64,000 nt of DNA from Dactylonectria macrodidyma (GCA_020744425.1 JAGMUV010000010.1:1364001-1428000); one strand, 5' to 3'. Counted from the first letter of the stretch, positions 1 through 11,240 are shown. The notes: generated by a model not told the origin, from the letters alone. Made by a program: numbers and translations.

Positions 1-10
1 TATCCTCAGC

Positions 11-205
11 ATGGGAAAGAACGCATACATTCACAACACCTCCACAATGGGGCGGCCAAATACCCTGCCAACTGTCATTGATCTTCACAAACGGACAGGG
101 AGCGAAGTTGTGATTGTCATCTCGAACCCGAAGCTGACGATTGACCTGGTGTTGGACTTAGAAGCTTTGGGAGTTCCAGCTTTCGGGCCAATTTGGGATT
201 CTTGA
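11..205 (+). CDS. short unassigned ORF, possibly the 3' end of a gene
   Basis: A 64-codon frame that opens near the left edge and ends at a stop at 203-205. The last twenty residues (VLDLEALGVPAFGP) faintly recall the end of an ATP-grasp/glycinamide-ribotide-synthetase style N-terminal domain, but that is too little to name a family. It may be the last exon of a gene lying mostly outside the window, or chance. Confidence 0.2.
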   Translation: MGKNAYIHNTSTMGRPNTLPTVIDLHKRTGSEVVIVISNPKLTIDLVLDLEALGVPAFGPIWDS

Positions 206-990
206 GTTGGCTTTTTAGATCCCGAGGTGCGCTCACGTACTGCACTAGTCTCTGTATCAAACTTTGTGTCCTTGCTGTGGTTTTCATTACAGATACATAG
301 ATGAGCGTTGTGTTATCATGTAAGGTTAGATTTAATTGCTCAGGCGTATTGTAATGTTGTAGCCTGCAGTAGTGGCGGTGTTCGTAAGCCTTCGCCTAAA
401 GATAATAGCCTATCCACCTCATCAGGTTGATCTTCTCGCACAGCCGAAAACTTGCTCAACCACTGACGTCACTGTGTCTTCTACTCCTTACCATTTGACT
501 TGTGAATCCACGGTTCGTTAGTCATATACAAATACACCATTCCAGTGGCCTCTCAACAACTTCATGAAGTTACATTTGCTAAACCTCCTTGCTCGAACCC
601 ATGTCTAGCAACCCATCTTGCTTACAATTAGACCTGCCCCTGGGGGCTGGTGGCACTAAGCCAGGATCCAGGGGGACTTAGAGGAAGTTTCCTACCCACT
701 TGCTCTCTTCACCGCCCGCACCTCAAGAACAATGTCGATCGTATATTTCAGGACGCCAATACGAAGCCATGACGACATACGGTCAAGGCATGCTGTACGA
801 TTCGGATGGTGCTTATTAGAGCACATGTCGCGGCCTTGTGGGTTTCATCTTGGCACAACTTGTTCATCCCTTGTTCTTCCCCCTTTGGCCTCTTCCGCAA
901 CTTTGCAACATTGCAGAATCAACCATATTAAACCCTGTCCTCAGATATCATAACTTGCCAAAAGTTTTGAAACACCAGACTATTTGCAAC
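206..990. other. intergenic, upstream region of the UbiA gene
   Basis: I see no supportable gene. The last part should contain the promoter of the UbiA gene that starts at 991. The ORFs here are short and look non-coding. Confidence 0.5.
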
Positions 991-1428
991 ATGGCAAAGG
1001 ACAAGCCCAGCAAGAAAGCCCGTCCATCCGGTAAAGGTCCCTTGGCTCGCTAAAGCGACAGATTGTCTTTCGACGCTAACAGTAGAATACACTCCAGACG
1101 CAGGCGTGATGAACCGTTGGGAGAAGTTCTCTTTCCACATGCAGACCCTATGGCTGTTCACCAAGAGCGATCTGCCAACGTCTACCAGCATCAACACCAC
1201 CTTCGCCATTGCAGGCATTCTCGCCGGGCCTGCCACCATCAGCAACGCTGATATCGACTGGTCTGACATGGGCAAGGGAGTGCTTGTAGCACTCTACTTC
1301 ACCTGGCACCTTACGCTATGCTTTAATCTCGGAAACCAGCGCCAACCGCAGTCCGTCATCGAGGATGGCACTAACAAGCCATGGCGACCAATCCCGGCCG
1401 GCCGCATCACACCCGAGTTGACGCGAAC

Positions 1429-1436
1429 GTGGCAGC
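1429..1436. repeat. left target-site duplication GTGGCAGC
   Basis: GTGGCAGC here is repeated exactly at 4471-4478, directly next to the two ends of the transposon. Eight bases is the length produced by hAT transposases. Confidence 0.9.
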
Positions 1437-1456
1437 CAAGGCTCGAACCCACTACA
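1437..1456 (+). repeat. left terminal inverted repeat of the hAT element
   Basis: This 20-base end matches the reverse complement of 4451-4470 at 17 of 20 positions. Both begin CAAGG and end ACTACA. Confidence 0.88.
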
Positions 1457-1570
1457 CTGTAAATCCACGTGGACCACATATAAGTGGCCCATCTCTATTA
1501 CATCCACTTGTCGGCGCTCAGATTACGTAATAATCCACTACACTTGGACACGAAAGTGGATGTAATGGAG

Positions 1571-1590
1571 TGGATTTAGGTGGATTTAGG
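1571..1590 (+). repeat. subterminal tandem word in the left end of the hAT element
   Basis: TGGATTTAGG occurs twice in tandem, and related GTGGAT words lie on either side. The opposite orientation (ATCCAC) is repeated near the right end. Such arrays are usually transposase-binding sites in hAT elements. Confidence 0.6.
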
Positions 1591-1739
1591 TACAGTGGGA
1601 TATTCCCTGACCCTATATGGTTCATAGTACTTATTTTTGTATATGACTGCCTATTAAATCGAGGTACCTGGACCCGAGTTAGCCGAGGTCGATCACCCCT
1701 ACAGCTAATCTAATAACATTCGACGAGAAACTACCCCTA

Positions 1740-4278
1740 TTGAGCGCGTTTTCTACAGATTTCCTGCTTTGTTTTTGCCCTAAAAAAAAATTGATGTCAG
1801 CCAACCAGCCAGGCCAACCAGGCCAACAGCAGCAGCTCGAAGACCGTCTTTTTCGCCATTTCAGAGGCTGGAATTGGTCAGAACGCGCTCGTGATACTAG
1901 CTCTTGGCTGTGGGACTTTGGCTATGATATTCAACGTCATGGCTTACGCAAATGGGCTTGCAAGGACTGTATCCTCAGAAATCGTCCCATTATCGCGAGT
2001 TTTACCTCTTCAGGTCTCCAGAACGCGGCAAATCATCTATAGCATGAGCACAAAACACCAGCACCAGAGGGAGAGAAAAAGAGCACAGCACAGCTCAAAT
2101 CCGAAGGCGCACTGAAATCGAACCAGCTGACTATTGCCTCTGTTTTGAAACTGGACGTCAACAAGCCTGCGGAACAGAATATCGCGAATAGCTTCATCTC
2201 ACGCTTTAATAAGCAACACTTTCAGCGTATGCTAGTCAAGTTAATCGTCAGTAGCAACCAGTCCTTTTCCTTCGCCAATAACCCCATCCTCCGCGAAATC
2301 TTCGACTATTTGAATCCCTCCGTTTCCATCTAACACGCCAATTTGACTGCCACGGCTGTCCGATATAAGATCATTCAAGAGTATAACCGCCACAAGCAGA
2401 CGGTTATCGAGGTGCTGAGGAACTCCCCTGGAGCCCTTCATATTTCATTTGATGGCTGGACGTCTCGAAATAAGCTTGCCCTCTATGGCATTGCTTGTTT
2501 TTTCAGAGATGAGAAGAATCGGCTATGTAAAATCATGATTGGAGTTCTAGAGGCTTATCGTCACTTTGGCTTAACGATCGGTGGGGAGGTTCTCGACGTC
2601 CTACATACTCTTGGCGTGGGTCCAGAGAAGGTTAGCTATTTCACGCTTGACAATGCAGAAAACAACGATACTACTATGGAGGTTATTGGTGCTGAACTTG
2701 GGTTCGATGGCTGATAGCGCCGAGGATGTTGTATTGGCCATACAATTAACTTATTAGCCAAGGCGCTCTTATTTGGCAAAAACGCCGACGCGTTCGAGAA
2801 GCAATTGTCAGGCGCAGAAGCGTTATCTGATACTGAATACGCTCAATGGCGCAAAAAAGGACCAGTTGGCAAGTTACATAATATCGTAGTTGATGTCCGT
2901 ATTAGCCACCGGCTGATTTACTTGTTCAAGGAGGTCCAGAGAGTAAGCAGTTTAACTAAATCCTATTCGTCTCATATTAACTCAGTATATCTAACAGGAC
3001 GAAATTAATCGCGCCACCACCCTTAAACTCCGATCGAAGAAACCACTCAAGCTAATTATCGACAACAACACGCATTGGCTATCACAACTCTACATGATCC
3101 GCAGGGCTCTACGGTTAAAAACCTCTATCGAACTCCTACTGATCAAGTATAAGGCGCAGTAGGAGGACGAAAATCGGTCTAAAAAGACTGGCTAAGTGAC
3201 ACAAGCCAAGTTGGCGAAAAAACCACGCATCCTCCGAGACGAGAATCAGCTAACGGACAAAGACTGGGAGGTTCTTTACCATTTGGAGGCTATTCTGACT
3301 GTTTTTAAGACCGTAGTAAAGACGCTTGAGGGTAATGGACACATCCACAGGCGTAAGCAAGGCTAGACTGGCTCCTATGGCAATATCTGGGACGTAGTGC
3401 TTGGCTATGAGTTGCTGCTTAACACACTGGAAGAATATAAGCAGCTTGCTGCTGATTTTCCTGATCCAGAGCACTTCCGCATCGGAATCAACCTTGCTTG
3501 GGATAAGCTGGATGAATATTATCAGCGGCTGGATGAGACGCCCATCTACTATACGGCTATGGCGCTCCATCCAGCTTATCGTTGGGACTGGTTTGATGAA
3601 ACGTGGGCTCATAAGCCTAGCTGGGTTGAAAAGGCAAAAGAGATGGTTGCCGACGTCTGGCTGTCCGATTACGCTCATCTCGAGGTTAGAACCAGCAGCA
3701 GCAGAGGGGACGACGAGCCACCGGCAAAAAGACCTCGGTTTTTCAACCCCTTCGAGAAGAACAGTCGTCTGCCAAACTCAAAACCAGCATACGCAGCAAT
3801 TATTGTTGGTGACGAGTACCAAGCGTGGCAGACGGATCGTGAGGCCAGCGACGGCGACGTTCGTGATCCAATTGGTTACTGGATCACTAAGCAAGGCAGA
3901 TATCCTCGGTTATCCAGGATGGCATTGGACTTCCTGACGATCCAGCCGATGTCAGCCGAGTGTGAGAGGTTATTTTCAGCTGCTGGCAAGATGGTCTCCG
4001 GGTTGCATACGAACCTAGATGCTGAGATTATCGCCATTTGTCATGTCTTACGCTCTTGGTACCGTGCTGGGGTTATCAAGGACCTGGATCCATTGCTTAA
4101 GTCACACCTCGAAAGTAAGCTGGATGGCGGTTGTGGGACTCTAGGCGACGACGAGCTGGCGCTTGCTGAGTCGAAATGGCTATTGGAGGGCGAGTACAGC
4201 GCCAGCGAGGTTGACGAGTCATCACAGCCGCAACAGGCTGAAGAGTTAGTGTCAACGTCTGAAAGTGAGGCTGAATAG
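1740..4278 (+). pseudogene. degenerate hAT transposase
   Basis: The 1740-2042 frame encodes a BED-like zinc finger (motif W-A-C-x2-C ... N-H-L). The 2145-2333 and 2343-2714 frames encode the start of the catalytic region (ISFDGWTS, YFTLDNAENND). From about 3364 to 4278 the frame encodes the C-terminal dimerisation region (DFLTIQPMSAECERLFSAAG), a hallmark of the superfamily. The frame is broken by stops, for example at 2331-2333, 2712-2714, TAG at 3160-3162 and TAG at 3364-3366. Some of these (CAG or TGG to TAG) look like C-to-T or G-to-A changes, as left by repeat-induced point mutation. The protein cannot be made whole, so movement of this copy must have relied on a transposase supplied by another copy. 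Confidence 0.85.
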
Positions 4279-4310
4279 GCACCGACGAGGTTGTGAAGAG
4301 CCTCAAAGAT

Positions 4311-4352
4311 CCACTATAAATCCACTTATAAATCCACTTATAAATCCACGTG
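4311..4352 (+). repeat. subterminal tandem word in the right end of the hAT element
   Basis: Four copies of an ATCCAC-containing word follow one another, three of them as TAAATCCAC. They are the inverted counterpart of the GTGGAT words at the left end. Confidence 0.65.
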
Positions 4353-4450
4353 TGTACATCCATTCCACTCCGGTCGAAAGTGTGCTACATCCACTTTGTA
4401 ATTGCCTAAAAATGGTCCATCCACTCTACTTGGCCCAAAAGTGGAGTGGA

Positions 4451-4470
4451 TGTAGTGGTTCCGACCCTTG
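4451..4470 (-). repeat. right terminal inverted repeat of the hAT element
   Basis: Partner of 1437-1456 in inverted orientation, with three mismatches over 20 bases. Confidence 0.88.
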
Positions 4471-4478
4471 GTGGCAGC
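4471..4478. repeat. right target-site duplication GTGGCAGC
   Basis: Exact copy of 1429-1436. Removing the element with one copy of this duplication brings the two parts of the UbiA frame back into phase. Confidence 0.9.
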
Positions 4479-5074
4479 TTGTGGCGATAGCTTCGCTGCT
4501 CGCGTTATGTGCAACGACGCTGGGGGCCTGGCAAGAGACGGTATTCTACCTGTTTTGCACCTGGCTATACAACGAACGGGCTTGGGGAGACAAGTCGTGG
4601 TGGCAGCGCGCCTTGATGAACGCATGCGGCATCACGACCAACCGTGTAGCTACTCTTCGCGTTGCTATCATAGCCACTCAACTCGAAACAACTGCCCAGT
4701 TGCGATTTACAGAAAAGGGTCTGGGATGGTTCTTCATCTGTGCTGCCATTGTTTTCACTACCATCCAGGCCCAAGATCTGCGTGATCAGGATGGCGATGC
4801 CCTCATCGACCGTCAAACCCTGCCTCTCATTCTCAGTGATGGATTGGCTCGCTGGTTGACGGCTGTTGCGATCTTCACATGGTCTGTCATCTGTCCACGG
4901 TACTGGCATCTGAATGCACTTGGCTGCATAATTCCGATTCTAATTGGAGCTGCTGTTTCGGCGCACATGCTCGTTTACCGCACCCGTGGACATGATCAGT
5001 CCACTTTCAGATTGGTAGGCGCCTGGTGGGTATCTCTGTACTTTCTACCTATGATGAAGACATACAGGCTGTGA

Positions 5075-6516
5075 CTTCAGTCTAGCTTGCTCAATGTCTT
5101 CTATTCCGGTAGTTGGTTAGGGGAAATAGGAAGGAAACCAAGGTTCTTTACTTTTGTGCAGTTACCCCTGTACTGTAAAGAGTTGGTAAATTGAACAGGC
5201 ATTTATGGGCTTAGGCTAAGCTCGATAGGCTTTAGATTTCCCAAACCGTTGGATTTAAGAAAGCGCAAAAGGTAATAAGTGAGGAAGGATTCCTCCGCAA
5301 TTTACCGAGTTTAGACGGGTATATAGGGTAGCTGTCATGCAATTCCCAACGCTCAGAGTCAATAGCAAGACAGTCCCCTATCAATTAGTCCATTTACAGC
5401 TTGTTAGAGTGTGGTCAAGGAGTATCTACCAATTTTCGATAATTCACATGTCTAAGCATTTGCTTTTTTTCCCCCTCTTTCCCTTTTTTTATAAAAAAAA
5501 CCCCCCAACTTTAGAGATTCTACAAACTTCGAAGTGGAGGCCAACACCGAAATGAGGCACATTTCGTGATTACTCACTCGGGGTCTAGTTGAGTTGATCA
5601 TACCCACGACACTGGTAGGAGGTTAAAGTTGCTGGAGTTGATGCTTGTCACTTGACTGGGTGGCGTTGTCTCTGTGACGGGGCCTTCTAGAGAGTCTTCA
5701 GGCCGGGCAGCCAATATTTCCGAAATTCTCATCAATCCTCTCAATATAAAAAGCGTTTGGCCAGAGTACGCGGATACCCCAATAACTGGTTCAATCCCCT
5801 GTGATTAAGGGCTTTTCACAAGTCGCCATTCATGCTAAGAAAAGGCCAAAGCGACATTCGCTATTTGGGGCATTGTTTGTAACAGGGACAAGTGATTCCA
5901 TAATTGTTTAACTAGTCAGAGGTAAATAGGTCGTATCTATTTTGCAATGTCTCAACAATTTTTTCGATAGTCATTCTCAATGTACACTTATCCAGCTGCA
6001 GCGTCAACTTCATATGGCATGAAGCTAAGACGAACTCCGCTCTGCAACTCCGCCGCTAAGGCCGCAACAACGTGTTACAACCGGGTTCACTACTCCGCGG
6101 AATCTCGTCTCAGTTTCCTCAAAGTATCCGAACCCGGTTCTGCGGCCTTTCGAACAGTGCGTGTTGCATCGCGATAGGAAGGGTGCATTGTGATGTGAAT
6201 AGAAGCTCTTCATTTCTAGCTATTTGAAGGACCTAAATCAGCCCTTATATACGTGAAGGAAAAGACGATCTCGTGACCTAAGTCAGGGATCCGAGCCTTC
6301 AGGGGCTCGAGCCTGTGGCCTGTCATGAGGGCACAAAAAAAGCAAACATGATCCTAGAGTCTGATGAGAGTCTGATGATAGTTGTGACAGTGCGTCTGCA
6401 ACTACAATTGGACCGAGCCCTATCTATGTAAGGCCTTCTCACTTCAAAGCAATGTTCGCATAAAAGATCCGAGTTTGAGTGGTCTTGGAGAATATCCGAG
6501 TCAGACAGGGCTTAGA
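5075..6516. other. intergenic, no gene seen
   Basis: Only short overlapping frames on both strands, with no recognisable protein features, plus a low-complexity tract at 5465-5506. Probably decayed sequence. Confidence 0.5.
5465..5506. repeat. homopolymer-rich low-complexity tract
   Basis: Runs of T, C, T, C, T, A and C follow each other within about 40 bases. No coding meaning. Confidence 0.85.
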
Positions 6517-7229
6517 ATGCCAGAAAAATTCCGAGTTGCTATTGCAAGCGCATCTGGGACGATGGTGCCCTCTGTTGTCAACGCGCTGCTAGCAACGCCC
6601 GAGAAGTTTGTGAGTCCTAGAATTTGTACAGTGTGGTCTAGAACTTGCTGGCTAACGTTAGTTATCATGGGAAGTGACAGCCTTAGCGCAGCCCGCATCC
6701 GTTGCAAAGGATGAATACGCGCACATGGCCAAATCTGGGGTGACTGTCAAGTCTGTAGAATTCGGCGGGCCATCGGGTCACGCCGCGGTTGTCGAGTTGC
6801 TTCGTGGCATGGATGTCGTAATCTTTTGTATGACACTGATGCAGCTCAAAGAAGAGATGGCTCTCGTGGCGAAAACAAGCGAAGCAGGCGTCGGTCGCCA
6901 TGTCCCTAGCTTTTTTCGGACCGTGCTGCCCACCTCGAGGCGTTATGTTGGCTAGAGATGGTAAGCGACTGCCAACCAGGGTTGAGATAGCTCCGGGGTA
7001 TGAATGACTTCATCAACTAAGGCGAGTTTTTGTATCACAGAAGGAAGACATACTGGACCATATCAAGAGGCTGTACCTCCCATACACTGTCATTGATATT
7101 GGTTGGTGGTACCAACTGTTTCTGCCGACTTTGCCATCGGGAAGAATCCTCGCTAAAGAGGAATACTCTACGGTGGCAATTATTGGAGACGGTAACCTTC
7201 ATTGGGCATTGGTCGACAATCGCGACATG
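6517..7229 (+). pseudogene. NmrA-like / isoflavone-reductase-family relic
   Basis: The start (MPEKFRVAIASASGTMVPSV) resembles the dinucleotide-binding beginning of NmrA-like reductases. After a probable intron near 6610-6675 comes a stretch with GMDVVIF. Another frame at 6890-6960 encodes a broken form of the conserved VGRYVPSFF region. The 7030-7229 stretch encodes YLPYTVIDIGWWYQ and IGDGNLHWALVDNRDM, which are typical of the family, but in two different frames. After RDM the similarity ends, so about the last quarter of the domain is missing. Frame changes and truncation mark it as dead. An intact family member is at 49645-50667. Confidence 0.65.
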
Positions 7230-8574
7230 GCTTGTCCTGGATTTGCTTATCAGCTTAACGCTCAAGCACGATGGAGGATTGAGGTTGATAACCGGAAGTG
7301 CTGTATTCCTTCCCTGAAGCGAATTAAACCCCTCAATAGAAAGCCATGCTCAATGCATCCCTCCCAGTCACAGCGGGAGTAGATGTATTAACCGTTTGGA
7401 TATTAAATAACTAGGGCCCTGGGTCTGTCTTTTACCCATCGATTTCCCGTCTCTCGTGGTAATATAGTGCGACTGCAATCGAAACAACTGGAACGAGCGG
7501 GCTAATCTCTCCAACAACTGAGGGACCGTTAGTCTAGAGCATCGTTTGCGCTCTAGTGCAAATGCAAATTCTCCAACCAAGCCATGTCGCGGGAAGCCTC
7601 AGCTCTCCCCTTTTTGTTATGAGGGAACCCTTTCGAGTTGACAGCAAAGCGACTTGACAAGAATTGAAGAGGAGCCTGTAGTTAAAATGCGGTGTATATA
7701 TGGTCGCACGCTGTGGGCAGGCTTACGAAATAACGGTCATGATGGTAAACGGTTGAATCATGACGTACATGAACCCTGCCGCCTCGACCTCTTTAAGCGA
7801 TGCCTGTGCTGTGGGTTCTCTGATACGTGGGTTCTCCTCACGCAGCAACCTTAGCTAAGTTAATGCTCTCCGTCCGCTAATTATCTCCGATCCTAGTCGT
7901 CTAGTATAGCCTTCATCGCGTCTACTCGTGTGTTCTTGATGGCACTTCAACGGCAATCGTTTTAGGAGGCCGCCAATCCACTACGTGTATGGCGCTTAAT
8001 GTTAAAAACTGGGTTCGAGAATTGGCCCAATTCTGTTTGAAGAATTCAAGGATTAGGCCGCATGTGAAAACTGGATACAGCGTAAACTATGAGTGTATTG
8101 TCTAATGCGCTCATCATCATGGGGCTTTGCAGTGATCCGTTCCGGGATACTCGATTTGTATCATTGCCACTAGCTTCATAAGGCATGGTCTGGAGGGAGG
8201 GGGGAACAGAGTGAAGTTACCATCATTCGATCAAGATGCACCATGTAATCACACACGTTGCCAAATGCTGATAATGGCAAAAAAAGATAACGTTGGCTGC
8301 TCTCTTGTCTGGTGAAGAGGCTGCATGCAACAGGGGAAAATGATTGTCAGACTGTAACGTAACCTTTGCCAAGATGGCTGCCTCGATGATACGTCAGCAC
8401 ATCCACAGCCGAAAGCGGACATAATCGCAGCTATCGGGTCAGGAAATATGAATTTCCGCAGGTAGCTTCATGATACAACATCACATTTGCTCACAACAAA
8501 AACATTTAATTATTCTATGCTCTGAATAATAGTAGCAGCCTATCAAAAACCTATTACTCTCAATATCTATCAGT
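7230..8574. other. intergenic, promoter side of the GH20 gene
   Basis: I see no gene. The AT-rich final 100 bases before 8575 are the likely 5' leader of the hexosaminidase gene. Confidence 0.5.
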
Positions 8575-10104
8575 ATGATTCCTCAGCCAAAGTCTGTTAC
8601 TAAAGGCAATGGGGTTGTTCAAGTATCTCAACTGAAGCCCACCAGCATCATCGATGCGTCATTGCCCCAGGAGGGGTATGTTCTCGACATCGGTACTTCA
8701 GGAAACGGCGAAGTGCGTATCACTGGCGGTTCCGAGGCCGGCGCATTTTATGGCATGCAGACACTTAAGCAACTTCTGCCACCGACAGTTCTCCGTCCAA
8801 CTGGCGGAATCTCACAGGGTCCGTGGGAGATACCCGTCCAAAGCATCAGCGACAGCCCCCGTTTCGACTGGCGCGGCGTCATGCTAGATGTAGCACGACA
8901 CTTCATGCCTCTTCCTGATCTGCTACGCTTTATCGATCTTGCGGCCTTTCACAAGTTCAATACGCTGCACTTGCACCTGACCGACGACCAGGGCTGGCGA
9001 CTACCCGTTGAAAAGTGGCCGCGTCTGACCGAGGTGGCGTGCTGGAGGAAGCGAACGATGCTCGGCGCGGTCAAGCATGACAAGTATGAGGAACGACCCC
9101 ATGGTGGGTTCTACTCCAAGGATGACCTACGTGAAGTTGCTTCTTTTGCAGCGATGAGGCATATTACAGTGGTGCCAGAGATAGATATGCCTGGGCATAT
9201 GCAAGCAGCGATTGCGGCTTATCCGGAGCTTGGCAACGGAGCAAAAGTAGAGGTGATGGAGGCATGGGGCATCTCGACTCACGTACTGAACATGTCGGAT
9301 AAAACACTGGACTTTTGCAGAGACGTCCTCGATGCTGCCCATGATATCTTTCCGGGCCAGTACATCGGTATCGGAGGAGACGAGTGTCCCCATGATGAGT
9401 GGAAGACTAGCCCAGATGTGCAAGCCCGCATGAGGGATCTGGGATTGCCTGACGAGAGCTCCCTACATGGATGGTTTGTAGGACAAATGGCAAACCATCT
9501 GCGATCTCTTGGCCGCCGCGCTTATGGGTGGGATGAGATCTTAGCTGGCGGAGAGCGAACCCCTGCGGATGTACTGATAGCTGCCTGGCGAGGAGTCGAG
9601 CCGACCAAGATTGCGGCCCAGCGCGGCTTCGAAGTCGTTGCATGTCCGGATGTTGCAGCGTACCTGGATTTCCGTCAGTCCGAAGACGCAGATGAGCCCA
9701 CGCCCGTTGGCACAGTGCTCACAGTGGACGACGTGTACGCTTTTGAGCCAGTCCCAGAAGGGCTGACAGAAGAAGAGAAGAAGAAAGTCATCGGAGCCCA
9801 GGCAAACGTCTGGACGGAGCACATGGAAAGCGCCCGGCGAGTAGACTACATGGCTTACCCGAGGCTTTGTGCCTTTGCCGAGGTGGCGTGGGGAAAATCG
9901 CCTGATGAGAGCTCGGCTGAAGACTTTAACGCTCGTCTAAGGGTACACTTGGCGCGTCTAGATGCTTTGGGAGTTAACTACCGGCCACTGAGTGGTCCAA
10001 GACCATGGGATGCTCGTCCGGATGCTCTTGGAAAAGTAAAGACTAAGGAAGCTCGAATCGCAAAACAGGCCATGTTCATTACCGACTTGACAAAGTCTAC
10101 ATAA
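8575..10104 (+). CDS. GH20 beta-N-acetylhexosaminidase, bacterial type
   Basis: Glycoside hydrolase family 20 enzymes release terminal GlcNAc/GalNAc from chitooligosaccharides and glycans by substrate-assisted catalysis. The 509-residue frame is uninterrupted. An N-terminal GH20b-like domain is followed by the TIM barrel. Visible motifs are HLHLTDDQGWR (residues 132-142), EIDMPGHMQAA, and the catalytic pair Asp269-Glu270 in GGDECP, then ANVWTEH near the end. No signal peptide is visible (it starts MIPQPKSVTK), so the enzyme should be intracellular unless exported in another way. Fungal secreted hexosaminidases usually have a leader. The lack of introns and the motif layout are closer to actinobacterial enzymes, so horizontal transfer is a fair suspicion, not shown here. 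The genes on both sides are broken, while this one is intact. Confidence 0.92.
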   Translation: MIPQPKSVTKGNGVVQVSQLKPTSIIDASLPQEGYVLDIGTSGNGEVRITGGSEAGAFYGMQTLKQLLPPTVLRPTGGISQGPWEIPVQSISDSPRFDWRGVMLDVARHFMPLPDLLRFIDLAAFHKFNTLHLHLTDDQGWRLPVEKWPRLTEVACWRKRTMLGAVKHDKYEERPHGGFYSKDDLREVASFAAMRHITVVPEIDMPGHMQAAIAAYPELGNGAKVEVMEAWGISTHVLNMSDKTLDFCRDVLDAAHDIFPGQYIGIGGDECPHDEWKTSPDVQARMRDLGLPDESSLHGWFVGQMANHLRSLGRRAYGWDEILAGGERTPADVLIAAWRGVEPTKIAAQRGFEVVACPDVAAYLDFRQSEDADEPTPVGTVLTVDDVYAFEPVPEGLTEEEKKKVIGAQANVWTEHMESARRVDYMAYPRLCAFAEVAWGKSPDESSAEDFNARLRVHLARLDALGVNYRPLSGPRPWDARPDALGKVKTKEARIAKQAMFITDLTKST

Positions 10105-11240
10105 CGAAATGTAGATAATTGAGCCGAGTGAAGAGATATTTTAAAGATAGATCTGTCTAATCAAATCATGACGGCTGGCTTGGGAAGACAGTTCAAATGC
10201 CGAGATGGAGATCGAATTGCCTGACCAAAACCGGTAGAGGCCACCCTTGGTAGATGCGATTTCGATTGGAAATACCGAAATCTCACGCTTTTTCTTGGCA
10301 TGGATGAACCATTGACCTCATATGAGATATCGGTGGCGTCCGGAAACACAAAAATGCTACGCGCAATTTTGACATCCCGAAAAAGGGACATCGCGTAATC
10401 TCAGGACCTTGTCGCAGCCCCAGCGGAAAATTTCGAGCGTGAATGTACGGAGTCTGGCTCGCATACTCAAAGCTCTGAAAGATGACGGTAACGGATATCT
10501 GGAGGCATGCATCGTAACGTGTTTGAGGAATGCTGTCTCTTATTAAGCAACTATGGTTTGAAAGACGAAATGGTAGATAATTTACTACGAAACTTAGAAT
10601 AGCTATATCATGAAGTGTCTAGATGTCTGTTTCATCAGTCTGATTAGTTCGAACTTCTATTAGGAATGGCGCAGTGTTCCTGAAAGTTATCCAAGCGGAC
10701 GTTTCCAGTAGTCCAGGCGATGAGCTTGAGGTTGATTAATAAGCCTTGAGAAACGATAAGGGGGGACCAAGAATAAAATCAGCATAGTACTATGTAGCCC
10801 ACAAGAAGCCCTTCTGTTGAAGCAGGGTAGTGGTTGCTAGATGGCCCTGGTCAGTGCTTAGTCCCAGCGGAATAACGGCGTTTGTTGATCCCGACCCAGA
10901 GTTGCGTTCAGCACAAACGAGCGAAGCGCGAGATCCGAGACCGACCCAAGCAGACAGTCGCCCTAACCGGACTCCCGGGTTTATAACCGCTGCTTCAGGC
11001 CATGTCGGGGCTACGTGGAGAGATGATTCATCGGAATAGTTACGTAGTTATGAGTGGATTATGGAGGCCGATGTGTAAAGGCGCGCACTTCGCGCTTTTT
11101 CGTTGTCTGTTGTCATCTGCCAGTTTGTGATGTTAAAGTTCAGCTTACCGTATAAAAATGCACGTTTTCATAAAGTCAGGGTCCTCAATTCCTCACGCTC
11201 AACAACTCTACATACTCTAAACACCCTAAATACTGCCAAA
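10105..11240. other. intergenic, no gene seen
   Basis: Short frames on both strands without recognisable features. The last 150 bases may hold the old promoter of the esterase relic. Confidence 0.5.

Larger units (their letters stand above)
1437..4470 (+). mobile_element. hAT-superfamily DNA transposon, 3,034 bp
   Basis: The element is bounded by a perfect 8-bp direct duplication (1429-1436 and 4471-4478) and by terminal inverted repeats starting CAAGG, the signature of hAT elements. Inside is a degenerate transposase with an N-terminal BED-type zinc finger and a C-terminal hAT dimerisation domain, on the same strand as the host gene. Subterminal arrays of GTGGAT-type words lie at both ends and are probably transposase-binding sites. 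The copy cannot be autonomous because the transposase carries in-frame stops. It sits inside the UbiA coding sequence. Confidence 0.92.
991..5074 (+). pseudogene. UbiA-family prenyltransferase/terpene cyclase gene disrupted by a hAT element
   Basis: UbiA proteins are polytopic membrane enzymes that transfer or cyclise prenyl diphosphates. Exon 1 is 991-1030, the intron 1031-1103 (GTAAAG donor, CAG acceptor) and exon 2 begins at 1104. The first Asp-rich region (NQRQPQSVIEDGTNKPWRP) is encoded just before the break and the second (DLRDQDGD) after it, in hydrophobic surroundings. Coding sequence stops matching at 1436 and resumes at 4479. Counting exon 1, 1104-1436 and 4479-5074 gives 969 nt, an exact open frame of about 322 codons, the usual size of the family. 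So the gene was intact when the 3-kb transposon landed in it. As it stands translation runs into the element and stops at once. Substrate and product are unknown. A UbiA-type cyclase (fumagillin type) is as possible as a prenyltransferase. Confidence 0.85.

Noticed and set aside
1449..4458. Transposon ends placed at the inner CCACTACA inverted repeats
   Set aside because: The flanking 8-mers there do not match (4-5 of 8), whereas ends at 1437 and 4470 give a perfect 8-bp duplication and longer inverted repeats.
4265..5074. Open frame running from inside the hAT right end into the UbiA C-terminal half, as if it were a 269-residue gene
   Set aside because: The first ~70 codons are transposon terminal sequence and have no UbiA features. 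It is open only by chance across the junction.
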